Part shown: positions 25,499 to 33,586 of the stretch, one piece after another | How positions within the stretch are numbered: position 1 is the first letter of the stretch | Layout of the letters: every line of letters begins with the position of its first letter | Position numbers and translations under genes: made by a program | Notes under the pieces: model-generated | The model's database searches: none | What the model was told of the DNA's origin: nothing | Seen by the model: only the letters and a program-made list of their open reading frames with translations | Assembly (NCBI GenBank): GCA_963697565.1 | Contig: CAVOOM010000008.1 | Location: 62,001 to 126,000 of the forward strand | Direction of reading: 5' to 3' | DNA length: 64,000 nucleotides | Source of the DNA: CAWFSE01 sp963697565 | Lineage (GTDB): Bacteria; Actinomycetota; Actinomycetes; CAVWCF01

Positions 25499-27530
25499 CC
25501 AATCGGCTCGGGGCGTCGACCAGCCCGTACCTGTTGCAGCACAAGGACAACCCGGTCGACTGGTGGGAGTGGTCGCCGGAGGCCTTCGCCGAGGCCCGCG
25601 CCCGCGATGTGCCGGTGCTGCTCAGCGTGGGCTACTCCGCGTGCCACTGGTGCCACGTGATGGCGCACGAGTCGTTCGAGGACACCGGCGACCGCCGCGG
25701 TGATGAACGCGGCCTTCGTCAACGTCAAGGTCGACCGCGAGGAGCGGCCCGACGTCGACGCCGTCTACATGGCCGCGGTGCAGCAGCTGAACGGCCACGG
25801 TGGCTGGCCGATGACGGTGTTCCTCACGCCCGACGCCGAGCCGTTCTACGCCGGCACGTACTTCCCGCCACGGCCGCACCACGGCTCGCCGTCGTTCACC
25901 GAGGTGCTGCAGGCCGTCGACCGGACCTGGCGCGAGCGGCGCGCGGACGTGCTGATCGCGGGCCAGCGGCTGGTGGCCCACCTCGCGGCCGCGCAGACCG
26001 TGCCCGCGGAGCTGGCCGAGGCTGGCCCCCCGGACGAGGCCGAGCTCGCCGAGTCGGTGCGGGCGCTGGCCGCGACGTACGACCCGGCCCGCGGCGGGTT
26101 CGGGGGCGCGCCGAAGTTCCCGCCGTCGATGACGCTGGAGCACCTGCTGCGCCACCACGCGCGCACCGGGGACGCCGACGCCCTCGCGATGGCCGAGCGG
26201 ACCTTCGAGGCGATGGCGCGCGGCGGGATCTACGACCAGCTGGCCGGCGGCTTCGCCCGGTACTCCGTCGACGCCGACTGGGTCGTCCCGCACTTCGAGA
26301 AGATGCTGTACGACAACGCGTTGCTCGCCCGGGCGTACCTCCATTGGTGGCGGGCCACCGGCCATCCGCTCGGGCGGCGGATCGCGGAGGAGACCTGCGA
26401 CTTCCTGGTCGCCGACCTGCGCACCGCGGAGGGCGGCTTCGCCTCGGCGCTCGACGCGGACAGCGAGGGCGAGGAGGGGCGCCACGCGGTGTGGACCCCG
26501 GCGCAGCTGGCCGAGGTGCTGGGCCCCGACGACGGGACGTGGGCGGCCGCGCTGCTCGGGGTCACCGCGGTCGGCACGTTCGAGCACGGCGCCTCGACCC
26601 TTCGGCTCCTGCAGCGATCCCGACGACCCGCAGCGCTGGCACGCAGTACGCGCCAGGCTGCTCGCCGCGCGCTCGCTGCGCGTGCAGCCGGGCCGCGACG
26701 ACAAGGTGGTCGCGGCCTGGAACGGCCTGGCCATCGCGGCGCTGGCCGAGACCGGCACGCTGCTCGGGCGCACCGACCTGGTGGAGGCGGCCGAGGCCGC
26801 GGCCGACCTGCTGGTGTCCGTCCACCTCGGGGCGGGAGAGCACGGCGACCGGCTGGTCCGGGTCTCGCTCGCAGGGGCCGCGGGCGCCCACGCGGGTGTG
26901 CTGGAGGACCACGCGGATGTGGCCGAGGGACTGCTGGCGCTCTACCAGTGCACCGGCGAGGAGGAGTGGCTGGCCTTCGCCGGGGTGCTGCTGGACGTCG
27001 TGCTCGCGCACTTCGCCGACGGCCAGGGCGGCTTCCACGACACCGCTGACGACGCCGAGGTGCTGGTGGCCCGCCCGCAGGATCCCGGTGACAACGCGAC
27101 CCCCTCGGGGTGGACGGCCGCCGCGCAGGCGCTGCTCACGTACGCGGCGCTGACCGGCAGCGAGCCGCACCGCGCGGCGGCCGAGCGGGCGCTCGGCGTG
27201 GTCCGCGCGATCGGGCCGCGGCACCCGCGGGCGATCGGCTGGGGGCTGGCGGCGGCTGAGGCCGCCCTCGACGGGCCCCGTGAGGTGGCCGTCGTGGGCG
27301 CCCGGGGCGACGCGGCCGCCTCCGCGCTGCTGCGGACCGCGCTGATGGGCGCCGCGCCCGGGCTGGTCGTCGCGGTGGGGGACCCGGCGGAGGCCCCGGG
27401 CGTCGCGCTCCTGCGCGATCGGCCGCTGGTCGGGGGGCGCGCGGCGGCGTACGTGTGCCGGCGGTTCGTGTGCGCCGCGCCCGTGACCGCCCCCGCGGAG
27501 CTCGCCGCGCTCGTAGGCTCACGGCTATGA
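25495..27530 (+). CDS. Thioredoxin domain-containing protein, YyaL/DUF255 (two inserted bases)
   Basis: About 678 residues. The N-terminal DUF255 thioredoxin-like domain opens with RLGASTSPYLLQHKDNPVDWW and has the CHWC motif in GYSACHWCHVMAHESF. A six-hairpin-glycosidase-like helical domain follows, with VPHFEKMLYDNALLARAY and later DDKVVAAWNGLAIAALAE. Family members are suggested to be spermatogenesis-associated-20 or epimerase-like proteins; the substrate is unknown. An extra base near 25687 (FEDT / ATAAVMNAAF) and another near 26612 (RLLQ / DPDDPQRWHAV) break the frame. GTG 25495 overlaps the upstream stop and the final TGA overlaps the USP ATG, so four genes are translationally coupled. 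Confidence 0.85.
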
Positions 27531-27988
27531 GCGAGCAGGCGGACCCGTACGAGGGGCTGACCAGCGGCGTGGTGGTCGGCCACGACCGGTCCGCCTCGGC
27601 CGACCGGGCGCTGGTCTTCGGCGCCGAGGAGGCGCGGCTGCGCGGCTGGCCGCTGCACGTCGTGCGCGCCTGGTCGCTCACGCACGCTCCGCGGCCCGAG
27701 GGCGTCGAAGCGGGGATCGTGCCGCCGCTTGAGGAGTACGGCGAGGCGGTCCGCCGCGAGCTGGCCGCCGATGTCGAGCGGGTGCTCGGGGCGGAGCCGG
27801 GGGTCGAGGTGGACTGCCGGGCCATCCACGGCTCCGCCCACCACGTGCTGGTGGCGGCCTCGGCGCGGGTCGGCCTGCTGGTCGTCTCCTCGCGCGGGCA
27901 CGGTCGCGTCGTCGGAGCCCTGCTCGGCTCGACCTCGACGCATGTGGTGCAGCACGCGGACTGCCCGGTGGTCGTGCTCAGGGGTTGA
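27527..27988 (+). CDS. Universal stress protein (UspA family)
   Basis: 153 residues with a single USP domain. It opens VVVGHDRSASADRALVFGAEEA and ends LLVVSSRGHGRVVGALLGSTSTHVVQHADCPVVVLRG. The G-x2-G-x9-G-(S/T) ATP-binding motif is present in the last third, so it is an ATP-binding USP. These proteins are induced by starvation, hypoxia or stress in actinobacteria; a partner is not known here. The ATG overlaps the stop of the YyaL-type gene (ATGA), so it is part of the mca operon. The frame is intact. Confidence 0.92.
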   Translation: MSEQADPYEGLTSGVVVGHDRSASADRALVFGAEEARLRGWPLHVVRAWSLTHAPRPEGVEAGIVPPLEEYGEAVRRELAADVERVLGAEPGVEVDCRAIHGSAHHVLVAASARVGLLVVSSRGHGRVVGALLGSTSTHVVQHADCPVVVLRG

Positions 27989-28019
27989 CTATCTGGGTAA
28001 TGGTGTAATCATCATTACA
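27985..28019 (+). promoter_or_regulatory. Promoter/operator: TTGACT and a perfect TGTAAT-N4-ATTACA palindrome touching the start codon
   Basis: TTGACT at 27985-27990 can act as a -35 element. TGTAAT (28004-28009), CATC, ATTACA (28014-28019) is a perfect 16-bp inverted repeat whose last base is the first base of the ATG. A second repeat, GTAATG (27997-28002) and CATTAC (28013-28018), overlaps it. The low GC of this stretch stands out. The layout is that of an autoregulatory operator. Confidence 0.6.
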
Positions 28020-28545
28020 TGAATGAATCCTTGAGCTCTCCCGATGAGGTGCGCGGCTGGCTGGCGGGCCGGCTGCCGTCCGACTGGTTCCTCGACGCGC
28101 CCGAGGTGGTGATCGACCGCGAGGAGATCACCGTCGTCGGCCGGCTGTCGCCGCCCGAGACCGCTGGAGTCCTCGCGAAGCGGAGGTCGCCGCTGCGGCC
28201 GCGGGGCGGATCCGCGAGTTCCGCGAGCGGACCCGCGAGCAGCGGATGGCCATCGCCCGCGAGCTGCAGGGCCTGAGCGGCCGATCGGTGGCGTGGGGCG
28301 CCCGGGTGGGGGAGCGCACCGAGCGCTTCACTCACCTGGCGGTCCCGGTCATGACGCGGCTGCGGCAGCCCGAGCGGCAGGTGCTCGACACGCTGGTGGA
28401 CGCCGGGGTGGCGCGGTCGCGTGCCGACGCCCTCGCCTGGTGCGTGCGGCTCGTGGGCCGAAACACCGAGACCTGGCTCGCCGACCTGCGCGAGGCGATG
28501 ACCCATGTCGAGCGGGTGCGCGCCGAGGGCCCGCCGACCGGCTGA
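28019..28545 (+). CDS. Conserved actinobacterial protein, possible ribbon-helix-helix autoregulator (one frame change)
   Basis: About 175 residues. The N-terminus reads LSSPDEVRGWLAGRLPSDWF then APEVVIDREEITVVGRLSPPET. The middle is a charged helix (EAEVAAAAAGRIREFRERTREQRMAIARELQ). The C-terminus has VLDTLVDAGVARSRADALAWCVRLVG, which looks like the helix pair of small RHH-type regulators. I recognise the overall type from other actinobacterial genomes but know no function. The frame changes at about 28176; one missing base restores GRIREFRERTREQ. The palindrome on its start codon suggests self-regulation. It is convergent with the hemolysin III gene. Confidence 0.6.
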
Positions 28546-28554
28546 GTCGCCCCC

Positions 28555-29343
28555 TTAGGGGTGGGTGTAGACGGCCAGCGAGATGGCGATGTAGTGGCAG
28601 GTCCACGCCAGCAGGGTCAGCGTGTGGAAGACCTCGTGGAAGCCGAACCACCGCGGCGACGGGTCGGGCCGCTTGGTCGCGTACACGATGCCGCCGAGGG
28701 TGTAGAGCACGCCGCCCACGGCGATCAGCGTGAAGACGGCCACCCCGCCGGCGCTGAGGAAGTCCCCGAGGTAGAACACCGCGGCCCAGCCGAGGCCGGC
28801 GTACGCCGGAACGATCAGCCATCGCGGGGCATGCGGCCACGTGACCCGGAAGATCACGCCGGCGAGGGCCGCGACCCAGACCACCCAGAGCAGCGTGGTC
28901 TGGCTTGAGCCGGTGAGCAGCACGACGGTGAGCGGCGTGTACGTGCCAGCGATGATCAAGAAGATGTTGGCGTGGTCGAAGCGCTTGAGCAGATCCTTGG
29001 TGCGGGGAGACCAGTTGCCGCGGTGGTACAGCGCCGAGATCCCGAAGAGCAGCGCCGAGGTGGCCGCGTAGATGGCCGTCGACACCCGCTCCGAGCCGGG
29101 GTCGGAGAACACCACGAGGATGATCCCCAGGACCAACGAGACGGGGAACGCACCCAGGTGGAGCCAGCCGCGCAGGTGCGGCTTGGCGTTCGGGGGCAGG
29201 TGCTCGACGACTCCCTCGACGCGGGCGCCGAGGCGGTCGGCGAATGAGTCGTACGCGTTCTCAAGCCGCGCCTCGACGTGGTCGGCCACCTCGCGCAAGG
29301 CATCGGCCCGCTCGCGCAGGGTCTCATGCGGCTCGCGGTCCAT
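28555..29343 (-). CDS. Hemolysin III / progestin-AdipoQ receptor-like membrane protein (TrhA/YqfA family)
   Basis: About 262 residues. The N-terminal 70 residues are a charged helical extension (RERADALREVADHVEARLENAYDSFADRL). Seven transmembrane helices follow. Family features are the first histidine region SALYHRGNW, the DHANIFLIIAGTYTPL helix and the late GFHEVFHTLTLLAWTCHYIA, whose histidines would form the metal site of the CREST superfamily. The role is probably membrane lipid homeostasis or hydrolase activity rather than true haemolysis. It lies beside the Z-prenyltransferase, as Rv1085c lies beside Rv1086. An 18-bp palindrome lies just upstream of its ATG. The frame is intact. Confidence 0.88.
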   Translation of the reverse strand: MDREPHETLRERADALREVADHVEARLENAYDSFADRLGARVEGVVEHLPPNAKPHLRGWLHLGAFPVSLVLGIILVVFSDPGSERVSTAIYAATSALLFGISALYHRGNWSPRTKDLLKRFDHANIFLIIAGTYTPLTVVLLTGSSQTTLLWVVWVAALAGVIFRVTWPHAPRWLIVPAYAGLGWAAVFYLGDFLSAGGVAVFTLIAVGGVLYTLGGIVYATKRPDPSPRWFGFHEVFHTLTLLAWTCHYIAISLAVYTHP

Positions 29344-29354
29344 GAGGAGACGGT

Positions 29355-29372
29355 ACCTACGGAACCGTAGGT
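29355..29372 (-). promoter_or_regulatory. 18-bp perfect palindrome (ACCTACGG-AA-CCGTAGGT), probable operator of the hemolysin III gene
   Basis: Two 8-bp arms, ACCTACGG (29355-29362) and CCGTAGGT (29365-29372), with a 2-bp centre, lie 11 bp upstream of the start codon. The size and symmetry are those of TetR-family operators. TACGG-type palindromes are common in front of lipid-metabolism genes in actinobacteria. No TetR gene is adjacent, so the regulator would be elsewhere. Confidence 0.6.
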
Positions 29373-29449
29373 TTGCGCAATCCGGACTGAAGTGATCCTG
29401 CTCCCACCGGGGCGGGCGGTCGGGGTCAGGCGACGAGCTCCGGGGTGAC

Positions 29450-30756
29450 TCAGGCGCAGCTGGAGTCGAGTCGGTCGCAGGCGCGCATCGTGCGCGGGCG
29501 CCGTGCGGAGGGCCGGCCGCGGGTGTAGGTGTCGCCGCCAGGGGGTGGTCGCGGCGGCGGGCCCGCTTCGTGATGCCACCCGCCCCGGCAGCCAGGCCGC
29601 CCAGGTGCGCGCAGCGACTGCCACCGCCGCGGCCTGCTGGCAGCCGGGGAACCGGCACATGCCGTCCGTGACCCGGACGAACCGGTCGAGGTCGGCGGGC
29701 GGGTCGTGCTGATGCGGCCGACGTAGAGGACCGCGCCCGTCGCGGGGTCGGTCAGCACCCGCCGCCATGCCGTCCTGGGCGAGCTCGCGGGCCAGGCGTC
29801 GGGATCGGGCCGTAGCCGGCAGGTGGCGGGCTCCCCGCCGAGGCCGGCGGTGCCGGCGGGGGCGGTGACCAGGATCTCGGGCGCTGCCCGCGCGGTCGGG
29901 CCGGTCGCCGGTGCGGCCGGGGGCGCGCCCCTCCGGGGCGAAAGCCACCCAGCCCCGGCGGGACCCACCCCCCGTCCGCCCGGCAGCCGGGGAACCGGCA
30001 CATGCGCGTCGGCGCGGCACTGGTCCAGGGTCGGCAGCGGACCGGTCTCCACGGGCGGCTCCCCGGCCGCCGCGGTCCGTGCTGCGCGTCCGGCGGGGTC
30101 GCGTCGGCGCAGCGGGCCGCCCATCCGGCCCCCAGCGCGGCGTACACGCGCAGCGCGTCCGGGGCGGTCAGCAGCGCCCGCAGCTCGGCCATCCCGTCCT
30201 CCAGCGGGCCGACCCACACGCGCCGCTCCCTGCGGGCCGCCGCCTGCCGGGCGTCCGCCCCGGCCGGGTCGGCCTTGAGCACCAGGCGGGCCAGCGCGGC
30301 GCGGACCTGCGGCGCGGTCTGGCCCGGCGCCCGCCCCAGCGCCTGCGCCTCCACCGCGTCGGCCGCGCCGGCCATCCCCGGCCGCGACGCCAGCTCGCCC
30401 ACCGCCGAGGCGACCGCCTCGGCCCGCACCCAGTCCAGCCGCCCGGACCGCAGCGCCTCCAGCACCGCCGGGCGCTCGGCGATCGCCAGGCAGCCGTCGA
30501 CGCGGGCCTGCGCCGCCCGCGACGACAGCCGCAGCGCCGCGCCGACCTCGAACTCGGCCACCTCGTAGCCCGAGCAGCCCGCGCGGCCACCTCCGGCCCC
30601 CGGGCGACCTCGGCGACCAGCTCCGCCTGGCGGGCCTGCGCCCAGGAGACCGCCGCTGGGAGGCCGCCAGCGCCTCGACCAGCGCCTCCCGTCCAGCCCG
30701 CCAGCTCCACCGGCCAGCGCCGGACCGAGATCCGGCCCCGCCACACGTTCGAACAT
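29450..30756 (-). pseudogene. DUF222 (13E12 repeat family) HNH-type protein, broken and lacking the HNH core
   Basis: The DUF222 body is clear: FEVGAALRLSSRAAQARVD, LRSGRLDWVRAEAVASAVGEL, ARRERRVWVGPLEDGMAELRALL, PTLDQCRADA, then VLTDPATGAVLYVGR, ADLDRFVRVTDGMCRFPGCQ. These lie in several frames, with breaks near 30715, 30600, 30050 and 29700-29780. After CRFPGCQQAA the usual zinc/HNH segment (DLDH...LC..HH) is absent, and only a tail like GGDTYTRGRPSA follows. The catalytic core therefore seems deleted. Some breaks may be sequencing error, but the missing core is not a single indel. The family is mobile and multi-copy in actinobacteria. The start at ATG 30756 lies inside a LexA box. Confidence 0.7.
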
Positions 30757-30764
30757 GTGTTCGA
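30749..30764 (-). promoter_or_regulatory. LexA (SOS) box, TCGAAC-N4-GTTCGA
   Basis: The sequence matches the actinobacterial LexA consensus TCGAAC-N4-GTTCGA exactly, and the arms extend to 7 bp (TCGAACA / TGTTCGA). It overlaps the predicted transcription start and the ATG of the DUF222 gene. Repression by LexA and induction by DNA damage is inferred; 13E12 family genes are known members of the mycobacterial SOS regulon. Confidence 0.75.
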
Positions 30765-30792
30765 GTCTAGGGAGGAACCGTTGCGGCGTCAA
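30764..30792 (-). promoter_or_regulatory. SigA-type promoter of the DUF222 gene (TTGACG-17-TAGACT)
   Basis: On the minus strand TTGACG (30792-30787), a 17-nt spacer and TAGACT (30769-30764) make a near-consensus vegetative promoter. The expected +1 falls on or next to the A of the ATG at 30756, so the message would be leaderless. The LexA box starts at the last base of the -10. Confidence 0.65.
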
Positions 30793-30933
30793 GGGAATCC
30801 GCCGATCTGTGGACGGACGCTCGGGGCCGCCTCCGGCCTGGGTGCCGAGGATCGAGCGGTTCGGATGATCCCCGCGGCCGGCCTGCTCGGGGTAGCCTCA
30901 CCAGCGGTTGCAGCGGCGAAGCCGGGAGGTGCG

Positions 30934-31704
30934 ATGGGGGCGCGAGACCTCGTCTACCGCGCCTACGAGCGCCGGCTGGCGGCGAGCCTGGATCGCGAGC
31001 GGATCCCTCGCCACGTCGGCGTCATCCTCGACGGCAACCGTCGCTGGGCCAGGGACACGGGTGCCAGCACAGCGCACGGGCACCAGGCCGGCGCGGACAA
31101 GATCGAGGAGCTCCTCGGCTGGTGCGACGAGCTCGGCGTCGAGGTGGTCACCCTGTGGCTGCTCTCCAACGACAACCTGGCGCGGCCGGACTCAGAGCTG
31201 CTGCCGCTGCTGCGCATCATCGAGTCCACGGTGGGCGCGTTGGTCGACAGCGCGGCGGCGGCCAATCGCAGGATCAACCCGGTGGGGGCGCTCGACCTGC
31301 TTCCGGAGTCCACGGCGCTGGCGCTGAAGGCCGCCGCCGAGGCCACCGCGGCCAACACCGGCCTGATGGTCAACGTCGCGGTGGGCTACGGCGGCCGCCG
31401 CGAGATCGCCGACGCCGTGCGGTCGCTGCTCACCGAGCACTCCGCCCGCGGCACGTCGCTGGACGACCTCGCGCAGGCCATCACCGTCGAGCACATCGCC
31501 GAGCACCTCTACACCCGAGGGCAGCCCGATCCCGACCTCGTCATCCGCACCTCGGGCGAGCAGCGGTTGAGCGGCTTCCTGCTCTGGCAGAGCGCGCACT
31601 CGGAGTTCTACTTCTGCGAGGCCTACTGGCCGGACTTCCGCCGGGTGGACTTCCTGCGCGCGATCCGGGCGTACGCCGTCCGAGCCCGCCGCTTCGGCTC
31701 CTGA
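30934..31704 (+). CDS. uppS: Isoprenyl (cis-prenyl) transferase, short-chain Z-FPP synthase type
   Basis: About 256 residues. It adds isopentenyl diphosphate in cis to an allylic diphosphate. The catalytic Asp lies in GVILDGNRRWARDTG, and the conserved VVTLWLLSNDNLARP and DLVIRTSGEQRLSGFLLWQSAHSEFYF are present. The Rv1086-like context (hemolysin III beside it, phoH after it) suggests the Z,E-farnesyl diphosphate synthase paralogue rather than the long-chain undecaprenyl/decaprenyl synthase, so the uppS symbol is for the family. GGGAGGT lies 3-4 nt before the ATG. The frame is intact. Confidence 0.88.
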   Translation: MGARDLVYRAYERRLAASLDRERIPRHVGVILDGNRRWARDTGASTAHGHQAGADKIEELLGWCDELGVEVVTLWLLSNDNLARPDSELLPLLRIIESTVGALVDSAAAANRRINPVGALDLLPESTALALKAAAEATAANTGLMVNVAVGYGGRREIADAVRSLLTEHSARGTSLDDLAQAITVEHIAEHLYTRGQPDPDLVIRTSGEQRLSGFLLWQSAHSEFYFCEAYWPDFRRVDFLRAIRAYAVRARRFGS

Positions 31705-31830
31705 ACGGCGGATTGCGCGCGCCCGAATCGCCGCCCTCGTCGGCGTGGCGTGGCGATCCGCGGCGCCTCGCGCCGTACCTTCGGCCGCAGCGCACAGCAC
31801 CTTCCCGACCGAACCGGAAGAGGCGAGAGA

Positions 31831-33177
31831 GTGGCGGTCTCCTCGACGAGCACGAAGCCGCGCAACGCGAGCGGCGACGCCCCCGATGGCCGCCGGACGT
31901 ACGTCCTCGATACGAGCGTCCTGCTCGCCGACCCGCTGGCGCTGACCCGCTTCGCCGAGCACGAGGTCGTGCTGCCGGTCGTGGTCATCACCGAGCTGGA
32001 GGGCAAGCGCCACCATCCCGAGCTCGGCTACTTCGCCCGCAGCGCGCTGCGCCTGCTGGACGATCTGCGCATCGAGCACGGCCGTCTCGACGAGCCGCTG
32101 GTGCTGGGCCACCACGGCGGCACTCTGCGCGTGGAGCTGAACCACACCGACCCCACCGTGCTGCCCGCCGGCTTCCGCCTCGGGGACAACGACACCCGCA
32201 TCCTGGCGGTGGCCAGCAACCTGGCCGCCGATGGGTACGACGTCACCCTGGTCAGCAAGGACCTGCCGATGCGGGTCAAGGCCAGCGCCGTCGGGCTGGT
32301 CGCCGAGGAGTACCGCGCCGAGCTCGCGGTCGAGTCGGGCTGGACGGGGATGACCGAGCTTGAGGTCGCCACCGACGAGCTCGACCTGCTGTACCGCGAG
32401 GAGCGGCTTGATCTCGCCGCCGCCCGCTCCCTGCCGTGCCACACCGGCCTGGTGCTGCTCTCCGACCGGGGGAGCGCGCTTGGCCGGGTGATGCCGGACA
32501 AGTCGGTGCGCCTGGTACGCGGCGACCGCGACGCGTTCGGGTTGCACGGCCGCAGCGCTGAGCAGCGGGTCGCGCTCGACCTGCTGCTGGACCCCGACGT
32601 CGGGATCATCTCGCTGGGCGGGCGGGCTGGGACCGGCAAGTCCGCGCTGGCGCTGTGCGCTGGGCTGGAGGCCGTTCTCGAGCGCCGGCAGCATCGCAAG
32701 GTCGTGGTGTTCCGGCCGATCTACGCGGTCGGCGGCCAGGAGCTCGGCTACCTGCCCGGCAGCGAGGCCGAGAAGATGAGCCCGTGGGGCCAGGCGGTCT
32801 TCGACACCCTCGGGGCGCTGACGACGACCGAGGTCGTCGAGGAGATCGTGGACCGCGGGATGCTCGAGGTGCTCCCGCTCACGCACATCAGGGGCCGATC
32901 CCTGCACGACGCATTCGTCATCGTGGACGAGGCCCAATCGCTCGAACGCAATGTGCTGCTGACGGTGCTGTCGCGGATCGGGCAGGGCTCCAGGGTCGTC
33001 CTCACCCACGACGTGGCCCAGCGCGACAACCTGCGGGTCGGTCGGCACGACGGCGTGGTCGCGGTGGTCGAGAAGCTCAAGGGCCACCCGCTGTTCGCCC
33101 ATGTCACGCTGACCCGCTCCGAGCGCTCGCCGATCGCGGCCCTGGTCACCGAGATGCTGGAGGAGCTGCCGCTCTGA
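31831..33177 (+). CDS. PIN-PhoH fusion protein (PhoH2-like ATPase/RNase)
   Basis: About 448 residues. The N-terminal PIN RNase domain has acidic residues in YVLDTSVLLADP, ITELEGKRH, LGDNDTRILAVA and LVSKDLPMRVKA. The C-terminal PhoH helicase-like ATPase has Walker A GGRAGTGKSALAL and Walker B DAFVIVDEAQSLE, followed by VVLTHDVAQRDN. PhoH2 proteins of this layout unwind and cleave RNA in actinobacteria (Rv1095-like). The GTG at 31831 follows a purine-rich GGAAGAGGCGAGAGA. The frame is intact. Confidence 0.92.
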   Translation: MAVSSTSTKPRNASGDAPDGRRTYVLDTSVLLADPLALTRFAEHEVVLPVVVITELEGKRHHPELGYFARSALRLLDDLRIEHGRLDEPLVLGHHGGTLRVELNHTDPTVLPAGFRLGDNDTRILAVASNLAADGYDVTLVSKDLPMRVKASAVGLVAEEYRAELAVESGWTGMTELEVATDELDLLYREERLDLAAARSLPCHTGLVLLSDRGSALGRVMPDKSVRLVRGDRDAFGLHGRSAEQRVALDLLLDPDVGIISLGGRAGTGKSALALCAGLEAVLERRQHRKVVVFRPIYAVGGQELGYLPGSEAEKMSPWGQAVFDTLGALTTTEVVEEIVDRGMLEVLPLTHIRGRSLHDAFVIVDEAQSLERNVLLTVLSRIGQGSRVVLTHDVAQRDNLRVGRHDGVVAVVEKLKGHPLFAHVTLTRSERSPIAALVTEMLEELPL

Positions 33178-33257
33178 GGAGCGATTGGGCGAAATCGTGT
33201 CCGATCCGTCACTCTGGGTGAGCGAAATCCCCTCGATCGAGCGGTAACGGGACGCGC

Positions 33258-33273
33258 TGTGACGATCATCACG
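33258..33273 (+). promoter_or_regulatory. CRP/GlxR-type site (TGTGA-N6-TCACG)
   Basis: TGTGACGATCATCACG matches the cAMP-receptor consensus TGTGA-N6-TCACA with one mismatch. It lies 314 bp upstream of the secreted transglycosylase gene, at the head of its long leader. In mycobacteria a CRP protein controls a resuscitation-type cell-wall hydrolase gene, which fits the position, but this is inference. Confidence 0.5.
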
Positions 33274-33464
33274 CCGCTTCGATTGGACATCCTCCTCCGG
33301 CGCCCGTCACTCTCGAAGCCGTAAGACCCCGCGCGCGGCGGCCGGTACAGCCCGGCGCCGTCGGCCTCGTCCCTTGAGTCCGCGGTTCGCGCGCCGCCTC
33401 CTGGGCGCCCTCATCGCGGCGCCCCGCTCCCTGGCCGCGGCCCCATGGCGCTGCGGACCGAGTC

Positions 33465-33580
33465 GGCCCCATGGCGCCGGCGGCGAGAGGTCAGAGTCCC
33501 CCCGAGTGCGTGCGGGGACCCGTGGTTGGGGTGACACAGCGCGTGTGCCTTCGTCATTGGCGCGCGTCGCCAATGGAAGG
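33465..33580 (+). promoter_or_regulatory. Candidate c-di-AMP (ydaO/yuaA-like) riboswitch in the leader of the transglycosylase gene
   Basis: The gap from 33178 to 33586 has no gene. Its second half contains GAGTCC, then GCGGGGACCC and, 6 nt on, GGGGTGAC. This is close to the conserved GAGUCC...GGGGACC...GGGGUGAA blocks of actinobacterial ydaO leaders, which switch off cell-wall hydrolase genes on binding c-di-AMP. The second conserved half is not obvious, so it may be a divergent or shortened version, or a false match. Confidence 0.4.
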
Positions 33581-33586
33581 AATTCC

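Noticed and set aside
30754..30792. TTG start at 30792 for the DUF222 gene
   Set aside because: TTGACG there is better read as the -35 of a promoter with perfect spacing; the ATG at 30756 fits as a leaderless start.
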